Below, one piece after another: positions 12,197 through 23,640 of a stretch of DNA of 64,000 nt. Positions within the stretch are counted from its first letter, which is position 1; each line of letters begins with the position of its first letter. Both the position numbers and the translations under genes were made by a program. Source of the DNA: Siphonodentalium dalli (lineage: Eukaryota > Mollusca > Scaphopoda > Gadilida > Siphonodentaliidae); the NCBI GenBank assembly GCA_032622095.1, contig CP136067.1, positions 78,890,705-78,954,704 of the forward strand, read 5' to 3'. Under the pieces are notes generated by a model. That model was not told the origin of the DNA. It made no database searches and saw only the letters and a program-made list of their open reading frames with translations.

Positions 12197-13592
12197 CAGG
12201 GCTTGGAACCTACGTCATAAAACAAAGTTTTTCACCGAAAAATGACGGCTGCTCGGTGCGACTCGAAGTGAGTATTTATCGTTTTTGCAAACTATGTATA
12301 TAAACCACTAAAAAAAATCATTGCTTATGAGCTGTAAAACATTGTTTGCTAGCTCACAGTCATCTATACCGAGATATATATGTCACGGTTGTAAAGATTG
12401 TCGCGTTCAGGTGGTTTCCGTCACCAATTTTCGAGGCATGTTTCAGAGTTTTGAAATGGTAACACCTACATTGGCTTTTAAAACTGGAATTGTGACATCA
12501 ATGGTAACGCCTACATATAATCAACATTTGATTCCAAAATCGTCAATTTGGCTGAATTCTTTCTTTCACTTGCCGAATATCACATTTAGTTTTAGGACCA
12601 GTGACTGAGTAGTGTATGCCTTCACAGTTAAAGGAACTTATGGAAGCGCAAGAGTATAATCCTTCCCTTGCTAAGATCCCCCGAATATTGCCGAGGTGAA
12701 TCGGTATACATCGGCTCAAAAGTAGACTGCTTCACTTGTGGCAGGCTAATTAATACGTTTTTCACGGAATTACTATCACAAGACATGAATGAATAAAATA
12801 ATAAGTAATTATATGACCTTTATATATCAATATTATTATAGGGAATAAGAAAAAATGTCATTCTGGTCATATATAATTATAGGCTAAAATAAACCAACGT
12901 TTGATAAATGAATAAATCGCAATATCGCCACTGCTTGAGTTGAATCAGGAAGGAGCTTTAAGTTGTATTATTAAATTTTTGTTTCAAATTCAAATGTTTC
13001 TGAAATTAATAAAAGAAAAAACTTTTAATTAAAAGAAATTAATTAAAATCACAAGCTCGCAAAATCGCACTCTCGTGTACAGTAGTTACACTACATCGTC
13101 AAACTGAAACACTTCACACAGTTTTTATGAACCCTACTCTAAAAGACTAACACAACGTTATTCTAACGCCGTGTTCTTTTCGGTGCTGTTCAGGATATCC
13201 CTCCCTTTTCACATTTATACATGTTAAAATAAATATTTAAAACCCAGTTTTATTGGTAAGATCATCATATATAAGGTTAAAATATGCAGGTAAAAGCTGT
13301 GTTGCGTTGTGTGAATTTAGAGTTATTCCTCCTGTATCTGGGATCTTAGCCAACCGAGTCCCGTTCGACTGTTTCCGGAGGATGTTAGCGGGAATCTTCG
13401 GGGGATCTTAATTAGCACCGATTGATGGTCGGGAATCATCGGGGGATCTTAGCGAGGGAAGAATTATATTATTGCTATGGAAGCATTAAATTCACATGTG
13501 TTCAATTATTATTGAAATTTGTTTTGCCGGCAACCATTCATACTCGCTCGTTGATATTTGATAAGTAAATAGAACAACTTAAAACTAATTAA

Positions 13593-14590
13593 GGGGTACT
13601 GTACGCCATTTTCAATAAGCTCCCGATAATAGCAACAATCTAATATCTATAATCTAATATTATATAAACAAATAAGTAATTTGAGTCGAAGATGTATTTT
13701 CTGTAAACGATCAGATTAATAGGTTATCCTAAAATCAAAGTTAAAGCTAATCAATCCGATTCGATGGTCCCCATCAGATTCCAACAACAAATATTTTTTT
13801 AAATGCCCGCTTCAGTTATCAGAATCGGTTAAATAACTAAAACTAATGCTAACCACAGTCAAATATAGTATAAAATGGCCTAAACCTGTTATTTATCAAC
13901 ATTTTGTCGGTTTGTCAAATATCTGACAAAAAAGCTACTTGATTTTCGAGTTACCATCTTCATCCGCAAATTTGGTCCGAGGCAGTCTTCTCGTCGACTT
14001 TTACTGGGCCACTAATACTCCAGGTGGTGAAAAATAATAGATTTTAAAAATCGATATCTGACCATTCTGAGCTTTGATTGGTGGGTTCCTCGACTCGAAT
14101 AAAATATTATTTACCCGCGAGGCCAAATAAATAGTAATTGAGGGGTGCATAATCGGATTGAGTGCTTTAATAATTTGATACATATTTAATTTATGACTGG
14201 AGCCATAAAATAAGTTACGAATTTCCGTGTACAAGACGTAATCAAATTATTTCACGGATAGTGGATTGGGCAACGCGTGGCACTAATGATCGTGTAAACA
14301 ATTATATTGATACGGGGCGTAAACTCAAGCCACTTACTGAGTGGTGACTATACCATAACTTAAATTTATGAGTATATGTGAGTGGTATACATATAATTTA
14401 ACATTTATTTGATACATTTGTTTGAAAACTACACAAATTATTCTACAACAACAATTTGGATTTTCGCATTCCGGCTAATCTGCCATCCATAACATTACTT
14501 CGTACTCAAAATACTTCCAAGTAATGAAAATCTGGTTACCATTTTCTACGACTCAGAGACTATAGAAACAGGCCAATATTATGTGAGCGT
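13593..14590. mobile_element. TTAA-bounded MITE family H, copy 1 (nested, with decayed right end)
   Basis: The left end TTAA-GGGGTACTGTACGCC at 13589 onward matches copy H2 (38748-39330). The match extends through 'AATTTGAGTCGAAGATGTATT', 'TTTATGACTGGAGCCATAAAAT' and 'AGACTATAGAAAC' (14567-14579). The last ~30 bp, including the right TIR, have diverged. H1 is longer than H2 because element G3 is inserted in it. Confidence 0.82.
13745..14166. mobile_element. TTAA-bounded MITE family G, copy 3 (nested in H1)
   Basis: Flanked by TTAA at 13741-13744 and 14167-14170, with ends AGCTAATCAATCCG and (inverted) AGCACTCAATCCG. Reverse-complemented it matches G1 (53589-53957) and G2 (from 60082): 'ATTCGAGTCGA', 'AAAGCTCA', 'CAGATATCGATTTTT', 'TTTTTCACCACCTGGA'. 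The unoccupied H2 sequence keeps a single TTAA at this point (AGTTAATACTTTGAT, near 38897), which is a natural empty site. Confidence 0.9.
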
Positions 14591-15028
14591 TAACGCGATG
14601 TGGGCATTACCATTACTAGAAAAATTCATAAAACTTCTTTGTGTCTTAAGAAATTTACAAACAAACCACGGGAAAGTTAATTTTTTGATATTGATTCAAA
14701 TTTTAGCCTTAATAATATCCCGAAACTCAATGTATACGGTTTTAAAATGAGGGCGCGGAGAACATGAAATGTTGGCGTTAACACCTGCACGAAAATAGGA
14801 AATCGGACGCGATTTTGAATTGCGGACGCGAAATTCTCATTATAAGCAATTCTTTCCGATTTTCTGTTTCTGTATTTGTCGAGATTTGCAGGTGGCATAG
14901 CTCCTTTGCTTATAATACTACATCGAAATCGATTGTATTTATTTAAAAAACGATGTCGAGGTAGCGAGTCGAACTTTATTTACAGTTATTTTGATTAGGC
15001 TTCCGGTGACGTAGGTTCCAGGCCCTGT

Positions 15029-15304
15029 TATTATGTTGCCAATGGGTGGTCCTCAAACGTTGAAGATATTTTTTCACAAACAGACATGTTATCAAATTAT
15101 CATAATTTACAATCGTGTAATATATCATAATCTAAGATAAAAAATAATTGAAAAAACCAAATGGAAAATAAAGTCTGAACTTTGTTCCCAGATTAAGGAC
15201 TTATTATTTAAAACAAACTACGAAACTGAATCATATGTAGTTATGATCCCAGATCGTGGGCGTAGATCGATTTTTGCCCAGATTAGATGAGCTATTCCGC
15301 CTTT
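15029..15304 (+). pseudogene. LINE B ORF2 segment (pre-zinc region)
   Basis: Reads VANGWSSNVEDIFSQTDM, then through stops to SLFAQ-like IFAQIR.AIPPL. This is the usual ORF2 segment preceding the C-terminal 'LRIETGR' block. The next insertion starts at TTAA 15303-15306. Confidence 0.75.
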
Positions 15305-15306
15305 AA

Positions 15307-15688
15307 CCCTTTACCCAACAGAACGGCCCTGTGCCAATGCATTCTCTTATATATGCGAGTCGACCATAGGTCGCCTCGCATATATAAGAGAATGCATTGG
15401 CTTAACACATTCAAAATTATAAAATTGTTAAAGAATGTAAGAAAAAATGGTAAAAAAAGATTGTTTTTAGGCCAATGCATTCTCTTATATATGCGAGGCG
15501 ACCTATGGTCGACTCGCATATATAAGAGAATGCATTGGCACAGGGCATAACTGTAACTATCACAATGTGGTCAAGGAGCCGGTTCCAATGATATCCATAT
15601 TTGTATGGTTCTATTGAGACAGACCGAAGATATTTTAGGCTGTTGAAGCTTTATTTGGCCGGTTTTGGCCGGTTTGTTGGGTAAAGGG
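15307..15688. mobile_element. 382-bp TTAA MITE with two internal 70-bp hairpins
   Basis: Ends CCCTTTACCCAACA and its inverse are flanked by TTAA at 15303-15306 and 15689-15692. Inside, two copies of the palindrome built from GCCAATGCATTCTCTTATAT (about 15335-15401 and 15471-15540) stand in inverted relation to each other. Each can fold alone or with the other. Removing the element restores AIPPLRIKTGRF in LINE B. No coding capacity. Confidence 0.92.
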
Positions 15689-16281
15689 TTAAGGATTAAA
15701 ACGGGTCGATTTAGAAATGAAAAAGTGAATAAACGAATATGTGTCATGTACCCCTCACAAGAAATCGAAGATGATATACTGGACTTAATCCGAAATAATG
15801 AATTTGAAGCTGCCTTTGTCGAAATAATTAACAGACATATTAACCAGAGCATGGAATTTGTGTACGACGCTTATATGATGCGTAATAAATTTCTCTATAG
15901 ATAATTTTACACTAACCTATCATAACATATATATTATTATCGAAGTAGTTGGTCTCAGATTCTGCCTTGACATGTATTTATATAATCTTTATTTTCCAGC
16001 GTGACATATAGGCCCAAATGGGCCGGGTGCGATATGTAATCTGTTTGTTATAAACTATATGAAATAATGTAGCACATGTCAAATTAATAAATGATTATAC
16101 TACTATATACTATTTTTGTACAATTGCTATGTTTGTTGATGTTTTTTGTTTTTGTTTTTGTTTTTGTTTTGTATTTATTTTATGTCACTCTTTGTTCTTG
16201 AGCATAATATATATATATGTGTGTGTGTTTTGGTGATAATCCGGATATCGGGTTCATTCCAATAAAGTTATTTGAATTTGT
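15689..16281 (+). pseudogene. LINE B C-terminus and 3' UTR
   Basis: The frame continues LRIKTGRFRNEKVNKRICVM, then EIEDDILDLIRNNEFEAAFVEIINRH, to a stop at 15902-15904. This matches the ORF2 C-terminal zinc region (ETGRY...C..C...EDE.HFLF.C), but the cysteines and histidine are largely lost. About 375 bp of 3' UTR follow, ending with AATAAA (16261-16266) and TTATTTGAATTTG, a terminal form common in molluscan LINEs. Confidence 0.8.
16141..16230. repeat. (TTTTTG)n and (AT)n(GT)n microsatellites
   Basis: Four to five TTTTTG units at about 16143-16172 and an AT run followed by GT at about 16207-16230, both inside the LINE B 3' UTR. Confidence 0.85.
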
Positions 16282-16717
16282 ATCATCCCGAGGTTTTTCA
16301 AGCCTTCTTTTGAATGCCGCTAGATTGAATAAATAATTTTAAAAATTACATTGTCAACTTTGACGTTAAACATCGTCGCTCGTTTGTTGGTTAACTGGGG
16401 TTATCAGTGTTTGTCATGTTTCACTAGCGTTATAATTCCATTGATTTTCTTGAACTTGACCAGTTGTCACGCTGTGGGAATTTAGTGTCATGATTGTGAA
16501 CCACCCCCATATATTGCACACTGCTTTCACCCGAAAGTATCCCTGCCCGTATGTCGGCTAAGTAAGGGTTACCACTACTGGTTTATTGAAGGCAAACAAC
16601 ACCATATAAAACAGGTGAATTGGAGATGATTATTGGACAAATGAGTCGCTCTATATATATTGTGTAACAAACAGTGCCAATGTATTCATCCATCCGATAA
16701 AGTGGAAGTGCATCTTT

Positions 16718-17350
16718 TTGTGTGAAGATATCGATCCTGTCCCACACTTGATCATATTGAACCATATTTTTTGGTTAACAAGAACAATTGTTAATTGTAC
16801 AACGCGATGGATTTTCCTGTGTTCGATACATCCCAATCAAACCGAAATGACACACAAACTGCATCCAACGGATCAGATATTCCGAACTCCCCGTTCATTA
16901 TGCTACCAGCAAATAGTCATGCACAGGGCACAGGACACATCCTTACCAATAGTTGATCTAAAGTCGACAGTTAAACAATTTCTTGAATTTAAAAGGGCAC
17001 CACGAGACCCCATGCATGACTGCCTTGCCCAAATAACTTTTCGTTTAGACTTTGTGAGTGCGTTCACTAAACAACAAATAGTTGACAAATTCTTGATCGA
17101 GACACAAGAGACACGTGCGTGGATGCGGGATAGAGTCTTGAGCCGGCACAGAAACTTCAAACATTCCCCAAAAATATGGACTGAACTAAAAGGAAAGAGA
17201 AATTATAGTGTCGACTCTGTCCAAAGCAAATATGCCAAAGACATGTATTGGCTACTTCTATACATTGTGGACACAAATATCAGTGTAATAAAAGACACAA
17301 TAACTCTAACAATCGTAACTTTATCGACAACAATACCACTGGCATGTTAA
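16718..17350 (+). CDS. unassigned 210-codon ORF, possibly an ORF1 relic
   Basis: This is one of the two longest ATG-initiated open frames in the window. I recognise no domain. The middle is rich in charged residues (TRAWMRDRVLSRHRNFKHSP) and the stop falls at 17348-17350. In the +1/+2 frames just downstream (to about 17420) there is an Asn/Ser-rich stretch (NNVIDNSDINNNAQSS). That, together with the position directly upstream of LINE C, suggests a frameshifted gag-like ORF1, but this is inference. Codon use is not convincing and no splice or promoter context is evident. It could equally be a chance frame. Confidence 0.3.
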   Translation: MCEDIDPVPHLIILNHIFWLTRTIVNCTTRWIFLCSIHPNQTEMTHKLHPTDQIFRTPRSLCYQQIVMHRAQDTSLPIVDLKSTVKQFLEFKRAPRDPMHDCLAQITFRLDFVSAFTKQQIVDKFLIETQETRAWMRDRVLSRHRNFKHSPKIWTELKGKRNYSVDSVQSKYAKDMYWLLLYIVDTNISVIKDTITLTIVTLSTTIPLAC

Positions 17351-18174
17351 GCAAAAGCAGCAGCAACAACGTAATTGACAACAGTGACATCAACAACAAC
17401 GCGCAATCGAGTACCGATTAGAAACAATCGCATGGACCCCTTATCTCCAAGACCAGATCTGAATATCAAACTATGGTGAAAACATAAGCAGACATGCAAA
17501 GGTAGCAATACACGATTTCATGGGTTGTAGGAGGGCTGAAAAATATGATTTTAAGCATCTAAGGGCTATAACTGTCAGTTTAGCCTCTGTTATACCTGGG
17601 AGTAATGGTTTGATGGTTTAATTATTTTATAAAGGTACCATAGTATACAAAATGGGATGATATTTGAATACGAAGTATGTTTTCGGAATCTGATGTCGGC
17701 CAGCTCTGTGTGGTACTCCACCGGAAAACAGCTCGATTTCTCTCCCTTGAAAACAGTCGTCTGCACTTCTGAGAAAAAAATTTAAAATTGCTACGATAAC
17801 TTTTTTTTATTTTTCAATATATCTGACATATATCTCGGGTCTATCAGCTCATAAGGTGATTATAGAGTGACATTCGCTCTGTCATGGTTACCTATGCGAC
17901 CGAAAACGGCCAATTTCATTAAAAAATGGCTAAAATGAAGATTTAAAAAAATCAGTCTAGGGGAGATAATTCTACTTGTGATGATGCAATTTTTTTCCAA
18001 AAGACTGATGAATTATTCTCCGACCATTTCTGTATCTTGTAACCAAACACTCATGTGCTGTTTATCAATGGCCATGGTGCAGCAGAAGGTTGTAATACAG
18101 TGCCCCCGTGAAAATGGTGAAAATGGCCAGAAATCGTGTATTGCTACCAAAGGACATTTCCACTCTTAAAGCTT

Positions 18175-19600
18175 CCTCTGCGAAACACGAAACAGTATAC
18201 ACTGAGGAAATACCAAGAATGAATTTGGAATCTATACCTCGATGTTGACAAGGATAGTTTCGACTGAAGCTACCATGGGTGACCTGGCCAGCGATCTACA
18301 GATGAACAAAATTACAATTGAAGCAGTGCAAAACGATCGCCTAAATGGTGTAGCAAAACTTCGTTCCAATATTTCTCTCATGAAACAGGACATGAAAGAA
18401 ATGCTGAATTTACTTAACTCATTAATTACCAAAGCTGACTAGAATGACAGTGCAGTTGCTTCACTGACAGCAGATATTAAACGTGATAGGGCAGCCTGTT
18501 CTCCCGAAATTTCCCACATTATCTGGTTATAACAGAACTTGTTTTAGGTAGATTATCTGCTTAGAATCGCCTCGTTAGAGTCGATAATGTGCTGAAAATG
18601 AGAACATTTTAGTCACATTATGACTCATAATGAGACGATTCTAAGCAAGTTATATGTCCGGACAATGCGACAAGTAAGCCAACTCACGACTGTTTAGGTG
18701 TACACTCATTAAAATGTGTTTTCATTGTAGCCCGCGCCATAGATCGAAATAACGGATAAGAGTCCATTATCTTCTTATTTCAGAATCAAATAATCACATT
18801 ATGTACCTATTTCACATTATAGGTCGATTGCGTGCGTATATCCGTGATGATATGTTGGGAATTCAACAACTCAACGCAAAATCATCTACGAATTGAGCAA
18901 AACGCCAGCTGCAGATATATCTATGCCACCAACTGAAGCTAAAACCACAGACATGAACACACAACATGAGCAAAGGAAGTCAGAAATACCATACCTCTAA
19001 GAAGTGAGGCTCAGTTCGATGAGTCACATTCTGTGTTTAAAAACAACAATTACAACAACGACTTATGTGGGCAGCGACATACCGTCACATTGAAGACTCG
19101 CACAGGAGAGACGACAATTTTCGCCCGAACGGCCATAACAACCAGTACGATACCCTTGAATCAATTAGACAATTTGAAGACAGAAATCGAAAAAAAACGC
19201 CGTAAATCGAAAAAAACGCCATAACACTGAACCAATCAAGGCAGTGCGGTTCTATCTGGGAAACTTTCCGAGTGGTATATATATGTATAAGCATACGATT
19301 GAACGCTACATGGTAGATAGGAAAGTTCGGATCTCCGTTGAGGATGATTGAGAAAAATGATGGAAACTTCTCAGCAAGAATAAAAGTACTGGATAAGCAC
19401 GAGGACTATAAGATAAAACTATTCTTCTGGCACAGAAACATCATATATGTCTCCCATGGCTTTCAGAACGGGCATGCCATGAGTGGAAATAACTGTTATA
19501 CAATTATCTACATGCTGCGATCGAATGTTTTGTCATATCACAGATTGTCCAGCGTATACTTGTCCAGTCTTTGTGATTGCCAACTGTATCCATAACTAAA
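18175..19600 (+). pseudogene. LINE C ORF1 relic
   Basis: Broken frames show a probable coiled-coil segment at 18242-18440 (MNKITIEAVQNDRLNGVAKL, then SLMKQDMKEMLNLLNSL). A later segment at 19230-19560 reads AVRFYLGNFPSG, ERYMVDRKVRIS, DGNFSARIKVLDKHEDYKIK, then LFFWHRNI. The last part resembles the conserved ORF1 tail of jockey/CR1-like elements (F.V.V......VL.P.FWP..V). Stops and frameshifts are frequent. A 93-bp hairpin (18557-18649) lies within it. Confidence 0.62.
18557..18649. repeat. 93-bp imperfect hairpin
   Basis: CTGCTTAGAATCG at the left is complementary to CGATTCTAAGCA(A)G at the right, with further pairing of CTCGTTA, GAGTC and ATAATG inward. A diverged relative lies at about 40455-40560 (shared CTGAAAATGAGA.C.TTTT and GACTCATAAT), so this is a small element or part of one. 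Confidence 0.7.
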
Positions 19601-19689
19601 CCCGTTATTTATTGACGCACAGAAAATGATAATAACGGCGCCTACACGTTTTTGTCTACTTAAGTGTGCTCTACTAAGAATGAACTTGA

Positions 19690-21660
19690 ACCTGATTTCT
19701 TGGAATTGCACTGCATGACTTAGTGGGCAGCGCAAGCTACCCCAGTAGCCTACTAAACACCTACACCGGCAGTGAAGTAATTTACATCTGTGGTTTGAGT
19801 GAGCATTGGTTGTATGAACACAATGCGAATATTGTGGACGAAATAAGTCTACACTACGTTGGACATATTGTGGACTCCCAATGCAACAAAGAAGGCACAA
19901 AAAGATGAAAGAATAAATGGGATTGAGTTTCAGCTATCCAAGTCGAAATTGATCTCCATATTTCAAATTTCTCCTTTCTAGCGATTACATAATAACTTTT
20001 TATAAAAGATACATATCCACAATTAAAGGAATACTAAAAGGGTACTCCACTCTGGGTTCAGTAATTATAACGGGTTACTTTAATGCAAACATTGTTAATG
20101 GAAACTCAAGAGACAAATCATTCCAACAACATACCCATGTTGTGTCTCTGGTGGATGGTCGCATGCATGATGCCACAATTCCTACATTCGCCGCCCCTGG
20201 TGGTGTAGCTTGCTGAACAATTGATCATATTATTGTTGCAGAGTCTGATGTTCATAACGTTTTTTCAGCTTCTGTGTTTGACGACTGTGCACTGAATGTT
20301 CAAATCACCACTGATCCCATGCATGCTAGTTTCGGGTTAAATGTTCAATTCGAAACCGGAAACACCCTTGTAAGTTCGTACACACAATACATATGGAAAT
20401 CTTTTTCACGTGATGCAGAATCAATTGAACGATAAAAGTATAAGCAAGTCTTCTGACTTCGAGATAACAGACAACGAGTCTTTAAACATGTATTATGATC
20501 GAATTATTTCTGCCCTTCTTACGTCTGTAAATAAGTAGGTTCCAAAACGTACATACAAAAACATATTAAACCATACTGGAACACTGAATTGTCAATGGTC
20601 ATAATTATATGCGTGCGTTAAGATTGCAATGGAAATCTTCTGAAGGCAGACCAACATATTTTCAGTACTCTTCGTATGCCAACTACAAAAACACCAAACG
20701 TCAGTTTCGCTCTGAGCATAGGAACACGATGTACCAGTATTTGGCACAGTGTGATGCAGAACTCGAACAAACCGCTCTGTCTTCCACTTATTCAACTGCA
20801 GAAATCGAAAGAGCTGTTCGACACACTTTTGAACACATGCACCGGTAACGTAATTCGTACCCCAGAAGAAGTATCTGCGGACTGGTCTTCGTACTTTGAA
20901 TGTTTTATGCACAACTTGAGAATGAAACGTTCACTGATTCTTGGCACACACATGTTGAAGATTTCATAAGAACATAATCTCCCAGATCAATCGGTTATCA
21001 CCTTGATATCAAGCTATGTTATCCTGTCACATTTCAAGAGCTCGCGGAGTTGCGTGCCGGTCTTACAAAAACCAAAGTGCAGGGTTTTGACAAAGTAAAT
21101 TATGAACATATGATCTATGGCGACGATAAATTATTACATAAAACTGCTTAGTCCAGTCGGAATCGTGGTACCCTCCACAAAGGAGGCATAAAACACAAAC
21201 ACTTATTTTATAACTATAGAGCCATTACCATATATACTCCCCGTGACCCTGTCATATATAAATATATTGAGAATATGTTATTCTGTCGTGACTCCAAAAT
21301 AATGCTGAACATCTCATTTGGACTAACCCCTTCCAACACGGGTTCCAGAAATGTGTCTGTATGGTGGCATCATATATGGTACAAGCGTGTATACCATTCG
21401 CTAAGGAGTGTGGCAATAAACTTTATTAGTGCGTCCTGTATAAATAACAAGCCTTTGACACCATAGGAATAAATGGTATTATGTATAAGCTGCATTTGAA
21501 AGGCATTCTCGGTAACATATGGCACATGCTACGCATGCTACGCAATAAAATATTGTGTGGAATATAACAATACATTGTTCCGATGGTTCAATGTTCTACA
21601 AGACTTGCGCTTCAAAAGCACATTCAATGGATCCCCGTGATTTATATTATAATGCTTAAC
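19690..21660 (+). pseudogene. LINE C ORF2: endonuclease and first half of RT
   Basis: Endonuclease: LNLISWNC near 19690, LSEHWL near 19795, then VIITGYFNANIVNGNSRD (20063-20115; GDFN is expected, so the catalytic Asp is Tyr), TIDHIIVAESD near 20218, with the SDH motif degraded. Linker: MRALRLQWKSSEG and YKNTKRQFRSEHR (20610-20730). RT: PVTFQELAELRAGLTKTKVQGFDKVN (about 21023-21100), HKGG.KHKH..YNYRAIT, GSRNVSVWWHH, and a TIGINGIMYKLHLKGILGN-like block at 21467-21510. The sequence stops resembling RT at about 21660, before the YADD box. Many stops and frameshifts; inactive. Confidence 0.82.
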
Positions 21661-21774
21661 ACCCCCTCCATTTCTTATCTATTTTATGAAAGGAACATGC
21701 TTTAGATTGTTTGCCCCATGCAATTTTGTAAGAGATGTTTACATTCTATTTTTTTCTTCTTTCAGGCTCTTTGT

Positions 21775-23052
21775 TAGTCCAAGTCTTCTCGTACTAAACC
21801 CAGCTAACGTATTGGTATGGCGAGATGCTGGAGTTTAGTCCGAGATCGCGCGCATAGACTTCTTATGACACGAATTAAGCGTTAATAACCCGCTCAAACA
21901 AAACCACAATTATATGAAATAAAATATCACAATTGCGACAATAAACGGATATTTTCCGCAGAAGACATGCTATTTGATCTGAAACCCACATCAGTTGTGA
22001 ATTGAAAGCGGTAATTTAATGCGAAAAGAGACATTTACCGCAATGTTTACAAATTTTTAAAAGTATGCGAACTCAGTTGACCTCGCGAACTGTTTTCGGC
22101 ATTTTCCGTTGAAAATATTCCATAGATTTTCGACTAACAACGCAAATTACGATGAATTCTCCATTGTAATCGTAATTATGTGTGTCAATAAATAAAAAAT
22201 AAATAGATTAATTAAACATTGAAGATATAAATGTAATACATTAAATAAATTACGGGAATTACAACCCTCTCAAAGTTTAAAACAGTGTAAACACAACGAG
22301 CATTAGAATAAATAATATGGTGCTACATTTCACCCACATTTGGTGGACTTCCGCGAAATTAAGATACATACTAAGCGAACAGAGCAATATACTGCTCTTG
22401 TTAAGCACACAAAAAATCAAACAAAATTTGTATAAATTTTGAACCTTAAGTTTGAAAAGTCCCACTAAAACGGAAGAACTATATTTCGAAACTGTGTGAT
22501 TCGGTTCTCCGATTATTTTATCAACACAAAAGTCAAAATGCACTACCGTTCTGATCCTCCATTATGTCATTAAGTTTTAAGTGCGGGAATTGTTCTCAAA
22601 GCACATAGGGAACTGGACTTTGGGGCGATCGGTTTTCGCCATTTTGTTCGGAAAACACCGCGCTATATATAGAAACGGAAACTAGAATACCCAGAACAAA
22701 GTCCGGATTATGCCGAAGTTATTCGGACCACTTCGGCTTTCAGTTAAAACGTAAACAAACAGAGAGAAAAGGCGATGTTTGTGGCAATCAACCGGAATAT
22801 TCTATGTGTAATTTAACATTAAAATTAGATTATTATACACCATTATGACCATAAGATGTCACTCTTTCCGATGTATATAGCATCACGTATTGATTTGCTA
22901 GGTAAATCGAGTAAAATACACAACAAATTCCCGCCACTAACATTGGGCGTAAGTCGTGTCATAAGAAGGCTATGTACGCGATCTCGGACTAAAATCCCGC
23001 ATCTCGCCATACCGATATCTTAGCTGGTTTTAGTACGAGAAGACTTGGACTA
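21775..23052. mobile_element. Mutator-like non-autonomous element, ~100-bp TIRs, 9-bp target duplication
   Basis: Long terminal inverted repeats start TAGTCCAAGTCTTCTCGTAC at 21775 and end with the complement at 23052. They pair over roughly 100 bp with a few mismatches. The 9-mer GCTCTTTGT is perfectly repeated at 21766-21774 and 23053-23061. A 9-bp duplication with long TIRs is characteristic of MuDR/MULE elements. The ~1.07-kb interior has no transposase-like frame. On its left the flank is a pyrimidine tract ending TTTCAG, which looks like a 3' splice acceptor. Confidence 0.88.
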
Positions 23053-23061
23053 GCTCTTTGT

Positions 23062-23640
23062 CAGATTAACCCTTTTCGCTTGGATTAAGACTGTTGTAGA
23101 AGACCGAGTTGATGTGCTGTCACAGAGTCCAGCTTTTCGAAAATATCCAGTGATGTAGTAATTGTTCTTTCACGTAAATGTTTCACTACTATGTCATCAA
23201 CATAAAGTTGTCACTTGACTTTATGCAACTGCTGGTATCCTGGTTTGAATGTGAGGGAATTATCACGTTTAAACGTCATTGTCTCACAGTTCTCACCAAC
23301 TTCAAAAATCACTCAACCTCTCTGTTATATTAGCAGCGTCAATTTGGATACTGTCTCCATATAAAACTTCCATAATTGAGAAATTATATTTGTCTCGAGA
23401 AACATATGACATTAACTAGCACCTTGCTTTAAAGAAGTTTTGAAATTAACGATGTTTCAACGTGTCTGCCTATTAATCTGTTGATCTATTACTACTTTAT
23501 CAGCTGAACAACCATGTAGAGTCATTATAACCCCATCATTTGCGCCCCTGTCCAATTTTAGTTGACGACCTTTGATACTGTGAGACAACACATGAGAGAT
23601 TCCTTCTAATTGGCACTGCAGTCGACTTAAAAAAAATTAG
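23062..23640 (-). pseudogene. unidentified minus-strand coding relic with a YVDD string
   Basis: Minus-strand frames stay open in blocks: LEGISHVLSHSIKGRQLKLD, then GVIMTLHGCSADKVVIDQQI (about 23630-23465), then GENCETMTFKRDNSLTFKPG and QLYVDDIVVKHLRERTITTS (about 23310-23100). The YVDD string invites an RT reading, but no other RT block surrounds it. The region may be a 3' exon of the DUF3504 relic upstream on the same strand or an unrelated fragment. I do not assign a function. Confidence 0.3.

Larger units (their letters stand above)
12197..15028. mobile_element. 2.8-kb TIR DNA element inserted in LINE B
   Basis: Terminal inverted repeats of about 21 bp, CAGGGCYTGGAACCTACGTCA, occur at 12197-12217 and inverted at about 15007-15028. 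Removing the element with a 2-bp TA joins the LINE frame as FYWYYVANGWSSNVEDIF, so a TA duplication is compatible but not proven. The interior has no transposase-like frame; it holds two imperfect CGGGAATC(A/T)TCGGGGG units at about 13389-13450 and the nested elements H1 and G3. Superfamily unassigned: CAGGG termini recall hAT, but no 8-bp duplication is visible. Confidence 0.72.

Noticed and set aside
12197..15028. Calling the 2.8-kb element a hAT transposon
   Set aside because: CAGGG termini fit, but no 8-bp target duplication is visible and the LINE frame instead favours a 2-bp TA; superfamily left open.
23150..23220. YVDD string as evidence of a reverse transcriptase
   Set aside because: None of the other RT blocks is found in register, so the string alone is not enough; kept only as an unidentified fragment.
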